This document shows positions 23,602 through 34,268 of a stretch of DNA of 64,000 nt, piece by piece. Origin of the DNA: Macrolepiota albuminosa (lineage: Eukaryota > Basidiomycota > Agaricomycetes > Agaricales > Agaricaceae); the NCBI GenBank assembly GCA_027475525.1, contig JAMWFC010000070.1:248001-312000 (forward strand), given 5' to 3'. The stretch's first letter is position 1. The number at the start of each line of letters is the position of its first letter. Made by a program: the position numbers and the translations under genes. The notes under the pieces are model-generated. The model did no database searches. It saw only the letters and a program-made list of their open reading frames with translations, and was not told the origin of the DNA.

Positions 23602-24503
23602 CATCTCGCACTGTGAATGAAGTGACACCATAATCTCTGCATTGTAACAATGGAACTCGATTCGATATATGCATATATGTGATTTTTGTGCAAGTATACA
23701 ATACAGGTACAATGATACTGGAAATATTCATATATACCATGTACCTGGTATTCCAAAGAGAATCAAGGAGCATGGAGCACCGTCCAAAGAGGGGAGAGAG
23801 AGACTTGCAGAGAGAGGGAAACGTTGCCAAGCTTGCAACCATGGCATTGCGAAGAGAAACGTGGATTTAACGGTACTATAGACATGTTTGAGCATCTGAA
23901 TGAAGCTTAGATAGCCAAAAATAATCAATTATGGGCTTTGCAGAAACGCACGACACGTATTTCGTGCATAAATGTGTTCCGAGTCCGAGACGCTGGAGGG
24001 TCAGATCTCTTAAGGTCGTGAACTGTTCGTTCAATCCTCAAACTCTCCCGCGAGAGCAGCCTGATCTACCACATCTCCATTCCCGCATCGGACTTGCGTC
24101 CTTTGGTCTACGGGCTCGTTGTTGCACACATCGATGGCCACACAGGAAGTGTCCAGTGCGCCAGAGATGCGGCGGATGATTGGCCCCTAGCTATTCAGCA
24201 CTTGTGCCGATGGGGTGTACATGAACGTGCGAGCGTGTATTCTGAGAAGGCAAAGGTCATGGGAAGGGAAGTGGAGGGCGTTGAGAGCGCAGGCGGAGGT
24301 CAAGAGTGCGTTTGCGAGTGTGAATGTTTTTTTTTTTCTTGGGAGTAGCGTGTGACGTGAGCCTGCCAGATAGGGCAAGAGTCACGGCACACTGGTGTGA
24401 ACTAGTGTAAGTCCTCGATTGCGAGAAAAACTGAACTAATTACAACATAGGTTCTTGTATATAAAGGATTCTAAGCGGTGGTCAAGGAGAGTGATGTAAA
24501 TAG
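23602..24503. other. Intergenic, no gene seen
   Basis: Only short overlapping ORFs on both strands. No repeat or RNA gene was recognised. Confidence 0.5.
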
Positions 24504-25387
24504 TGATGCGAAATGGAAGTTTTTCTTTGTTTTAAGTTGCCCAAATGAAATTGAGCAAGTCTTAAGTTAAATACAAACTTGTATTCACGACGTTCTGGGG
24601 ACTTAGTTACACGCGCGCACACGTTGTAAAAAGTGTTATAATTTTAATTGTTTTGGTTTTAAATGTAAACTTAATAAAAGTCACACTTGAAAGGTGGGTA
24701 CAAAATAGTATTAAAACTAAAACCCAAAGTCAGTCTACTGCTGTTGGCCTAAGACGTCCGCTCCCTGGGGACTCCGAGCCATGGCAAGTCAACTGCTTTC
24801 CCGACTCCCCCAATTTTGTCCTTCTTTTATATCTTCCCCTTGGATGCACGGACCACTACGTATGGCACGTGTTTTGTGTCATCATAAAACGTTGCCATGC
24901 CCAGGCAGTCAGGGCGTGTTACCGAGCCTGGACTTGTGGCTAATGGTTTGTCCGTTCTCTGGTGCGCGTGGTTACTCCCTTTCTATGGCTAAACCTTCTT
25001 CCCCTGCCTTGCCTTCTCTTCTTGTCCCTCTGTGTCCCTTTTTCCCTTCTCCCAGGCTTGCTTCATCATTGTTCCGTGGTCACGGTGGGCTGATGTTGTG
25101 GAGAAGAGGTATGATGAGAGAGTACAAGATATTTTGGGACGGAGTGTAGTGGCAGTGCTGATTTCGGAGATGATGCCGAGATCTTGGTTTTACGAGCACT
25201 GCCACTTCCTCGTTTATCCCCGACTTCATAAATTGTTGATTGCTGCCTTGTCACCGTGCGTTTACTGCTGTGCTAGCTGGGTTTGGCCAGTTTCCATAAG
25301 CTTTGGGTTGGGTTTTTTGTGAGTCTGCCCATGTCTACAGTTTTTGACTAACGCTTACAGTTTTCAGCGCTTTTTGGGGTATATTGG
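24504..25387 (-). repeat. LTR J, left arm of a head-to-head LTR pair
   Basis: The reverse complement of this segment matches 25448-26375 along nearly its whole length with moderate divergence; shared words include CCGTGCGTTTACTGCT, GTCCGCTCCCTGGGGACT-like blocks and GGTATATTGG at the centre. It ends at TGATGCG (24504), equivalent to the primer-site end of LTR I, but no TGGAGCCC follows. It is therefore likely a solo or truncated LTR. Confidence 0.75.
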
Positions 25388-25447
25388 GACTATATTTTGA
25401 CTCTTATTGTCTACCTCCCTCAAGGCAGACATAAGGCCATAAAATCT

Positions 25448-26375
25448 CCAATATACCCTAAAATAATAATAAACGCTGAAACCTGTAAGCATTAGAGTCG
25501 AAAACTGTAGACTCAGAGAGGCTCACCAAAGAAAACCAACCTCAGACTAGGTAAAAAGACAAACCCGAGCAGTAAACGCACGGTGAGGGAAACAACGATC
25601 AAAGTTTGATAAACACAGCAGCAGCCAAGGAATGGCAGTGCTCGGCAAAGGTGCAATCTCAGCATAAACTCCGAGATCGCGCCCTATCCGAACTGACATC
25701 ATCCCTCAGCACGTGTCTATCAACCTGTGTTGCCCCGATCTGAAAAACATTGTACTCTCTCGTCTGCAACTCTGCACCATGAAACCAGCCCACTGCAACC
25801 ATGGAACAATGGTGAGGCAAGCTGGAGAAGGGGAAAAAGGGAAAAATACAGAAAGACAAAAGGATGAGCCAAAAGAAGGGGAAGGAAGGATTAGCCGAGC
25901 AAACATCGGATGAAACATTAGCCACAATGGCAGCCCTAGTAACGCAGTAACCAGGGCCCAGAACCGGCACAATCCAGTCCCGGGCCTGTAGCAACAAAAC
26001 CACGCATAAATACGGGGGATACGTGATGGTCTGTACATCAAAGGAAAAAGTATAAAAGGAGGACGAGATTGGGGGAGTCAGGCAAGCAATCAACTTGCCA
26101 CAGCTCGAAGTCTCCAGGGAGTGGACGCCTTAGGCCTACAAGTGACTAGATTGACTTCGGGCAGTAGTAATAATACTTTTTGAGCCCATTTTAAGTGTCA
26201 ACTTAAGTTTACATTCAAATCAAATCAATTAAAATTATAGCTTTATTACAATGTGTGCGTGCATGTAACTAAAACCCCCAGAACCTAGTGAACTGGAGTT
26301 TTATATTTAAATTCTAAGTTTTGTTCAATTCTACTTGGGCAACTTAATATAAATTAAGACTTACATTTTGCATCA
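25448..26375 (+). repeat. LTR I, right arm of a head-to-head LTR pair
   Basis: Inverted relative to LTR J, separated from it by about 60 bp that contain the partial palindrome TGTCTACCT...AGGCAGACA. It ends ...GCATCA at 26375 and is followed after TC by a primer binding site, so it would be the 5' LTR of a plus-oriented element. The true start of the LTR is uncertain. Confidence 0.75.
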
Positions 26376-26377
26376 TC

Positions 26378-26395
26378 TGGAGCCCACTGCAAGGG
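26378..26395 (+). other. Primer binding site next to LTR I
   Basis: TGGAGCCCACTGCAAGGG, two bases after the LTR end. It matches the site at 29624-29641 on the other strand. Confidence 0.6.
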
Positions 26396-28050
26396 GGCTT
26401 TTATTACATAAACAAACACTTTGTCAGACTTCCATTTGAAGTCCAAACATCCAAAAAGAAACATTTGGCTTCAAGATAGTCAAAAGACGGTAGAGATAAT
26501 AACAAAAGAGGGTGTCAGTTATAAGTAGAAAGATCAATTAAACTTAATGAAGATGATCAGAATCAGGACATGATAATATCTGAATAATAAAGGAGTGTGT
26601 GAGTGCAATAAAATAGCAATCAGAAGAGGGTATAATCAAGCTTTAAAACTGGTAGAGTTGGCCTGTCAACTATGGACACTTTCCAACTATTGAGGTGGCT
26701 CAATCTTGAAGTCAAGATCAAACTATCCCTCATTGGCCTTGGAACTCTCCATCATCTTCATTGGAACATCCTCTTTGACTCCAATATTAACCAAAGGAGC
26801 AGGATCAAGGGTGGTCTTGGGGTATGGACCAGTAGAGCTGATAGAAGTAGCACTGGCAGTGGAGGCAAGTGCCACAGAGAGATGTGAATTGATGTGGGTC
26901 CTGCTGGATGGGACATGGAACTGAGGGCACAATTGTACAGGATGTAATTTGTCTTCAGAAGGCTGGTTATTCTTGCTAGCCTCAGAGTCTGAATTGTCAC
27001 TTTGCCAGTTAGCTCATTTTTAGCATTCATCATGACAATGCTGATAAAAGTAATTGTTAGATGAGTTGACAAAATGAGGTTGATGAATGGCTGCCATCAT
27101 AGTCTTTAGCATAACAGAGTTAACATTGCCATATTTTGTGATAATGTAATTAAATTGTGGTACCGTTCCTTGTTGACAAAATGGGTGGAAAGATGCTTGG
27201 ATTGAACTCAGTAATTAGAAATCCTCCATTTACCAGTTTTAATGTTGTAGATAGTGAATTGATATTTATACTGGTCTTCAGGGATGGAATTGAAGATCTT
27301 GGCAAATCGATCAAAGCCAAATGGCAGAATAGCCCTGGTATGTCCATTCTTTTTGCATACAATGTGATTGAACTTTAAATAGTTGACCAGGTGGATAGAG
27401 AAACCGGAGGGACAGTCAGGAGGAGTGAGGTGAATGAATTGGGTGGTCAAATCCTAGCATATCCAGGGGTGCTGAGGGAGCGGCTGAGATTCAAACTGAT
27501 GACCACAACCAGGACCATTGTGGCACCCTCCATGACCATGATTAAATCAATAAGGAGGCATGAAGAAAGGATTGGAAGAGAGGCTGACAATGGAGATGCT
27601 GAGGTAAGAAATGAAGAAGGAAAGGAGGTCCTGATTGACTTTGCCAGTAAGTCCTCCCTCATTTAAATATGGCTCTATCTCCAGTGCTTCCAGATAGGCT
27701 TGTGGCTCATCAGGGGATGGAGCACCCACATCCTCCTGAAGCCTGGAAATACTGTTTATATCCAGGTATGAGGTCAATATCTTGAGCTACTCACAAGTAA
27801 GGCAGCACAGTGTTAAAGTTTCTTATTGTATCTATTTATCTTTGCTTATACCATAGGATAGGATCTAATGGCCTCTAAACTGTAGGCAATTGGCTAGATC
27901 TCCGGGATAGGGCTGTCTTAGCTCTAGGAAGTACTCCATCTTCTGGCCTTGAGCACTACCTATTCTGTCAGGCTTTCCACACACTAACTCTTCTTTTCAT
28001 AGGTGAAACAGCTTAACTTTTCCATTTGGTACATCTGTATTGTATACATC
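26396..28050 (-). pseudogene. Retroelement debris, minus-strand coding fragments
   Basis: Minus-strand pieces 27547-27777, 27208-27450 and 26758-27072 have protein-like composition; the middle piece includes FNHIVCKKNGHTRAILPFGFDRFAK. They lie in different frames, broken by stops. I do not recognise the family. They lie between two primer binding sites that face each other, so they are probably internal remains of one of the two elements. No plus-strand gag is visible for LTR I. Confidence 0.4.
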
Positions 28051-29510
28051 TCAACCAAAATCTCTCGGTGAACTCAATATGACTTTAGCCTCAGACATTT
28101 TAGCATCAAACTCTCTAACATTGTCAACCGGCAGTTCATTCCTCTTGGTGGGGTCAGTTTCTGAATTAGGGGTCCAATTGTGTACATCTTCATCCATACT
28201 ACTGGAATATCCAGATTTATCTATATTAGATACAGATTGCAGGTCTGGAACACTGTCACTATTGAACTTGTCTATATCAGAGACTTGCTGGAGGTTAGGG
28301 AGGTTATCATCTATAGATTTGTCCCCATTGTATCCATTTTCTGAGAATATAAAACTAATAATATCCCAAGCTGACTCTTCTCCTGAGTTGCACTCAGAAT
28401 CAAATCCATTACTGTTGGCCAGTTCCATTCCAATCACTCCAATAGACAGACCCTGCATCATGTCCTTCAATGCCTTATCTTGTTGCCAATCAATCTCCTG
28501 TAGATCAAGACATATGCTGCTTGATTGGATTCTGGGTGGCTTATTGGAGCTGGACTTTACTGTTTTATTTTTAAAACAGATTTAAGCAAAGTGGCCCTTT
28601 CCACCACAGTAGAAACACTTTTCTGCTGCACAATATTCTTCAATTCTTCTTTGCTCAGCTTACAAGATTCACCCTTAGATTTCTCTGATCCAGTGGCCTC
28701 CTTTTGCCCGTTACTTCTCCAGAACTTGTGCTTCATCAACAAGAAGCCAGGAGTTTGAGTAGTCTTCTTGTGATGAGAAGAATGCTTCTTATATTGACCA
28801 GAACCTCCAGAGTTACTTTGCTGACCATGTTTATCATTATTTTTATGCTCCTTTCTCTAATTATCACCATAATAATGATGGTGGGATTTGTGTGAGCAAT
28901 TCTCCATGTTGGAGTTATCCTCCACATCTACCAATTCTGATCTTTCAATGAATTCTGCTTCTTCTAATATACGACTCTATTTGGAGGTTTCAGGAGTAAG
29001 TCTTTTCTTATACAGTTCTTTACATATCAAAGGTCTGAATCCTTTGAATAGCTTAACAATTCTTTTCCTCTTACTAATGCATCCAATGATGGTAAACAAT
29101 TCTTCAAGACCAGATACATAGTCTTTAACAGACTGTTTCCCCTGGTGATAGTTATTTAACTTATTCTACTGCTAATTGTGAAAGTTTACACAGGGAAACA
29201 GTCATTGAATAAGCCCATAAAGAATTAGTCTACTCTCCAGCTCTCAGGATCTAAGAATGCCTCATGTGTGTAGTATCTCCATGCTTGCCCCTTCAGAAAC
29301 TGAGAAATGATCAGAACCTGGCATTGTTTGCTAACTCGGCCATGCTTCAAGTATAAGGAGCAATTAGACATGAACTGCATGAACAGCTGGACATCAGGGG
29401 TTCCATCATAGGTTGATGGAGGGTTTGGCCAAATTCAATTATTGCTACTGCTCAATTGTCTTGACTTATGCCATTTACAGAAAGATTTGGACTTGTATCC
29501 CTTCTTATGG
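28051..29510 (-). pseudogene. Decayed Ty3/gypsy-type gag (element G)
   Basis: Read leftwards from the primer site at 29641. A Gag core (about 29430-29150: YDGTPDVQLFMQF...FLKGQAWRYYTHEAF) is broken by TAA codons. A zinc knuckle at about 28620-28575 (C-x2-C-x4-H-x4-C, starting CFYCGGKGHF) has a TAA inside it. An acidic region at 28470-28051 ends the recognisable part. No RT is visible, so the element is truncated as well as decayed. Confidence 0.7.
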
Positions 29511-29623
29511 TGCCAGGTAGTTGAGGAGTTGATGGGTAGGAAGAGATGATGCCTTCTGCCAACTGCTCTAGCAGGCAGTGTATGCGCTGGAGACAAGTTT
29601 CTGGCAGAATTCTGCCCTAAAGT

Positions 29624-29641
29624 CCCTTGCAGTGGGCTCCA
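29624..29641 (-). other. Primer binding site next to LTR G
   Basis: The minus strand reads TGGAGCCCACTGCAAGGG three bases after the LTR end (...CATCATCA, then AAT). Confidence 0.65.
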
Positions 29642-29644
29642 ATT

Positions 29645-30594
29645 TGATGATGCCTAAAAGTAGATCAGTAGCAGATATGGTTTACAGCTACTGACCTGTG
29701 TAACAATGCATTGGGCACACTAAAATTGAGGGAGTCTCAGGCAGTTCCCAGAGAACAAGTCAGAAAAAGGAGTTATACAGCAAGCTTCAGTGAAAGTCAG
29801 TAGCAATAGTTGGCAAGGATGTGCAGTAAGGAGGATGCACCAATAATGAAGTGCCTCTACAGAGGGGTAAGGAGATGAATACGGGTAAGTGCAGCAAGGG
29901 GACATGGGAAGGAAACTAAAGGCTTAGCAATAAACTAAGCTGCATAATGCCTGCTATAGGTGCAAGACACATAGATTTTATAAGCATGACTGCGGCAAGG
30001 AGGCTAAAAGCATTTAGACAATTGGCAACTATAAACTTAGTCAGCTCAAAAGAAATCTGAACTGTAGGGTGAACTGAGGGGTGTAAACTGGGGTACTCTG
30101 TTTTGTGGTAACTAGTGACAATGGTAAGTATGTATTTATAGTGAGAAACAAGTTCCTCACTGCTAAGGGGCTAAGGGTTGCCAAGGAACAGTGAACTGTA
30201 AGTAATGTAATTAAATGTTCTGCATTAAACTAAATGTCTATCTGTCTGAGGGAGGGGCGCCAAGAGGCGTCAAGTGCCAGAGTAAATGTCAGGCCATCTA
30301 TCATGAGTAAATGACATTATTCCTAATTCATAAGTGCTGTTGTTGGCTAGCCATGCCACGTGCTGATTGATTGATGCTAAGTGTCAATGCTTGCTGGTGG
30401 CATGATGCTAGCTGTCATTCCAGCTGCTGCTGGCACTATTAATTGATCAGATCCGTTGCTTGCTGTGTGTGGCCATTGAATAAGCTCTAAAATAGATAAA
30501 TCGTGTGCACCAAGTTTGGAATGCATGTGGCAAGGTGTCCAGAGCTGATGCCGAGCCTGCTGTTAATGCACCTAGCCTGTATGGGGTCCTATCA
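29645..30594 (-). repeat. LTR G (5' LTR of element G)
   Basis: On the plus strand it runs from TGATGATGCC to GGGTCCTATCA, about 950 bp. Both ends match LTR B (53225-54250), and the first 130 bases share the TTGGGC...CTAA and CCCAGAGAAC blocks with LTRs B and H. The orientation is set by the primer site on its left. Confidence 0.8.
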
Positions 30595-32189
30595 GCACCC
30601 TTTGCACCAAACTATTGAATAAAATTATGCATTGATATTTGTGGGCTATATATAGTAAGATGTTCAACTTTTCCGCATTCAGCAATATAATATTGTAAAA
30701 TGATCTTCATTGACTGTCAATGAGTGCATCAGTTTAATTGTAGTGAGCAAAACTTACCCATCTAGCCCATAAATTGCACAAATTAAACAGTCGATTTCCA
30801 TTATGCTATAACATGTGATTTCAAACTTTGCCATGCAATTTCTGGTTGGAGCTTGTAAGGAAAGCTCATTAAAAAACACAGACACTCTTTTGAGCACAGA
30901 AATATGGACGTTGAAATATGGAATATTTTTCACGGTCAACAACAGATTCCCATCATCAAACAAAATAAGGATCACTAGTTGTGTAATAATGTCATTAGTG
31001 TTTGCAAAGTCAATGTCAGCCATCAAAAACAGATGTGGTGGAGGGACAAAGCATTGAATACTGTAGTCCGGTTTATAAGGGCCAGATAGGAGTAGACAAA
31101 AACAATGATTCAAAAACAGCCCAATAGGAGAACAGTAGTTATGCATCATATGAATCATGAAAAGGAGCCAGTTAAATTTCATCGTTAATGGTTTCATTAT
31201 TTTTCTGAAGAGTCCTATCCACTTTTTGATGTTCAAGTGCAAGTGGACATTTCATTTTGGCCTAAGAAAACAGTGAGCAGTAATTGCTAAGAGGAAGGTC
31301 ACAATGCTTAATTAATAGAAATTTTAAGTTTGTCAACATTCATTGCATTATTTCTCAAGGTCCATTATCTCATCTTTGAAAAATTGCAATTATATGATTT
31401 GTCTAATGTTGCAAATGTGAATTTCACAATGCAACAGCATGTGCACTTCTTCTTCTTGTTTACTCTTTTCAAGACGTTCATCCTGCTGGATTATGATGTC
31501 AATCATGTATTGAAAACTATGCAGGACAATGGGGGGCTCATTATTAGATTGACTATTCTTGCTCTTCTGAATCCGTCCAATGTGATTCCTTGCATTGTCC
31601 AATGTTTGTGCCATTGTGGTGTTGGTAGATGGACAAAGGAGTCTGAGGGTCATTATCAGCCACATGGACAATGTTTTTCAACCTATTTTTGGTTCATATT
31701 CAACTATTATCATGAATTACATGTCGGAGATAATGAAAAACACAATATGGATTATAAGAAAATATGTACAAAGAGTAACTATGAATTCCTACTTAAATAT
31801 CAATAATTGATCCCAATTTAGCATCTGAAACATGTTGACCAAATAAATAACAATGAAACATGTTCTTTGCCTTTGTTGCACAACACTTCAAGATAATGAT
31901 GGTATTATTTGACACGTTGGGTTGTACATTATTTACAAACTGAATTTTGTACTTATTACTTATTAGGCTGCATTGGGTAAAAACCCTCTGAGGGTTTTTT
32001 GTCTCCACAAGCAAAAGGCCATCTGTCAAGAGAAGAAGAGTAGAAGTGTTAGCCATGATTCCCCTTTCAAACCATGACTAGAAGGTCACGATGCATCACA
32101 TATAGACATGCTTGCTGTACACAATACCCTGTTTCTAGCTATGATCTGTATTTGGTAGAACAATACTCACCAGCTTATTTTCTGAATGC
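30595..32189. other. AT-rich stretch without a recognised gene
   Basis: The longest frame is a minus ORF at 30754-31242 (162 residues, hydrophobic, rich in Leu/Ile/Phe); others are 31793-32056 minus and 31330-31806 plus. None is recognised. They may be transposon debris. Confidence 0.4.
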
Positions 32190-33905
32190 AAGAGTGAGCC
32201 TGATGAATGACTCATGGAGCAATAGTACTGCTTGTAGGTATGGTGCTAAAATTTGCTTGTGTTTCAACAAATACCTATAGGAGACATCACTGGACCATCA
32301 TTCAATGGCTTTCATCACTTTAAATGGGACTCCCTGCAGTAGGTATTTGAGAGTTGCTCCTATTTTAATCCTATGCCCTTGCAGGAGTTCTAATCCAGCA
32401 GCTTTTGCAGCTTTCAAAAGCATTTCTAAGAACTTCTTCTTGGTTAATGGGATGCTCCTCCCTTTCTTGTTTTTGTATGCAAAGAGAGGGCCCTCACTTG
32501 GAGGGTCATTGGTGCATAGGTGGACTTGGAGAGCTCTTTCAGGATCAGATATACCGCTTTGTGCTGCCCATGATACTGACTTGCTGTATACTGCAGTCTT
32601 TGTCCTTGGCAGAAAGAATGTTGTTATTAGCAGTCCTTCTCGATTGTGCAAGCATGAAATATCTGCTGGCTTGACATGCACTTGGAGGTCAAATGCAGAT
32701 AGAGTTGGTATTGTGAACTCACCGAGTCTCACAGCTGTGTAGAAGCAGGTTGTCACACAGGCAAAAACAGCTGCATTTAGCAGATCGGGCTCTCCATTTT
32801 CTAAGCCCAACTGCTTATGCATCTCCTCTAAAAAAGCTGGTGTACAAGGTTTGTGTTTCTTCCTCTTGGCTGTGAGGAGAGCTAATCAATCAGCTGCCTC
32901 ATTAGTGCACCCATGTGATCATGATCAGATGTCCAAGTGACATTGTGAAGTAAGTGCCATGCTTGGATCCCTGCCACAAAGTTCTCAATTGCTGATTTTG
33001 AATATGCTCCAGCTATAGCCACCACAAAAGCTTCTAAAATGCTGTGTGACACTGGTTCTCTCTCACTTTCTGGTATGTGTCTGAAATCACAAAAGGTGTG
33101 GAAAATCAGTAAGCCTATCCCATATGTTTCTTTTGTTGACTCTGCCCAGGCTTCATTTAAAACTTTAAAAACTCTCCTCACATCTTCTTCTGTCATCGTA
33201 GACTTTCTGCCACTATTTCGCTTACTGTGGCCAGTTGCTGGTGGACTCCAGAGGCATAAATGGTCTTTGGCTAGCATGTGTGGTCTCAAGAGAGACAAAA
33301 CAAGTTTTAAGCCTATAGGGTAAGGCTTCGGTTTGCATAGGGTTTGCTTGTCATCCTTTGTAGCTATGATTGAATGAAATTGCTTATGTGCTTTGCCAGT
33401 GCTTCTTAAAGGACCACTGCTCCCAGCTTGTGTCTTGAGTGAGGATTTCCAATCCATCTTGTGTTTTACTCAACCGGAGATCATTTTCTCTTCCATATAG
33501 CTCATACTCTTGCTCTTTGTCGATTTTGGCAATGCAGAATAGTTTGTCAAAGTTGATGATGAACTCCTCAAATTTGCATGGAATTGGAATAAGGGATAGC
33601 AGGAGACTTCTGGGTAGGTATTGACCTCATGAGGGTCCATCTGCTGGGTTAAGCTTGCTCAGAACATATCTAGTACATATTGTGAGTCCGTTCTCTTCAC
33701 ATTGCTTGTGAACTCTTTTGAAAATTTTATTGATCTGATAGTTCCTGCTTTGCCCAATCCACCATCCTTCAATGACTCCTTTATTGTCACCATACACTTT
33801 GTAGTGTCTGCCTCCACCTTTTTCAAGGGTGATGGCTACAACAAGAAATGTGAACCCAGCTGCCTCTGCCCAGCCAATATCTCTTCCATCCCTTTTCTAC
33901 TCTGT
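32190..33905 (-). pseudogene. RNase H and tyrosine recombinase remnant of a DIRS/Ngaro-like retroelement
   Basis: Read leftwards. An RNase H end at 33900-33590 has GRDIGWAEA, YGDNKGVIEGWW and NPADGPS, followed by a TGA where Arg is expected. An N-terminal recombinase domain spans 33457-32882. The tyrosine recombinase catalytic domain spans about 32880-32190. The first catalytic Arg is kept (AVRLGEFT); the H-x-x-R motif reads GHRIKIG, so Arg is Lys; the region before WSSD has a TGA; and the Tyr is present in YRYL. At least one frameshift lies near 32880. RT, RNase H, recombinase is the order of tyrosine-recombinase retrotransposons; the RT is missing, cut off near element E. It is not functional. 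Confidence 0.7.
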
Positions 33906-33917
33906 GTAGTGTAGTCT

Positions 33918-33941
33918 GCTATGTGGCGTTGGCCACATAGC
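33918..33941. other. Perfect 10-bp inverted repeat (hairpin)
   Basis: GCTATGTGGC and its complement are separated by GTTG, between the recombinase remnant and element E. A second hairpin, AGCTGCTT-ACA-AAGCAGCT, lies at 34025-34043. Confidence 0.7.
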
Positions 33942-34268
33942 TTTACTTACTGTATAGTAGTCAATATTATATGATATTTATTATAATATAATATTATTTA
34001 CATTATTATATAAATAGTCTTACCAGCTGCTTACAAAGCAGCTTATTTTGTGTTGATACTACATAGTCAATAGACCGGACTGGTCTGATTCTGTGCAGTG
34101 TGAACCTAAGCTCTCACAATTTCTGTAACTTCGTTACATTTTTTTGAATCCGCCAGCTAGGATCTATTGCCTAGCATCCGACATCAGTTGCTGAGTTCGT
34201 TGACAGAACTCTATCAGCTTCTTGAGCTTCTTGCACAGCCACACTGTGCAAATTTCAAACAGGGAATC

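Noticed and set aside
24653..26093. ORFs of 60-145 residues on both strands
   Set aside because: They fall within the two LTR arms and mirror each other because of the inverted repeat.
32190..33457. Prophage integrase or Starship captain recombinase
   Set aside because: The sequence matches the basidiomycete YR type joined to RNase H, with no phage genes; Starship captains belong to another YR family known from Pezizomycotina.
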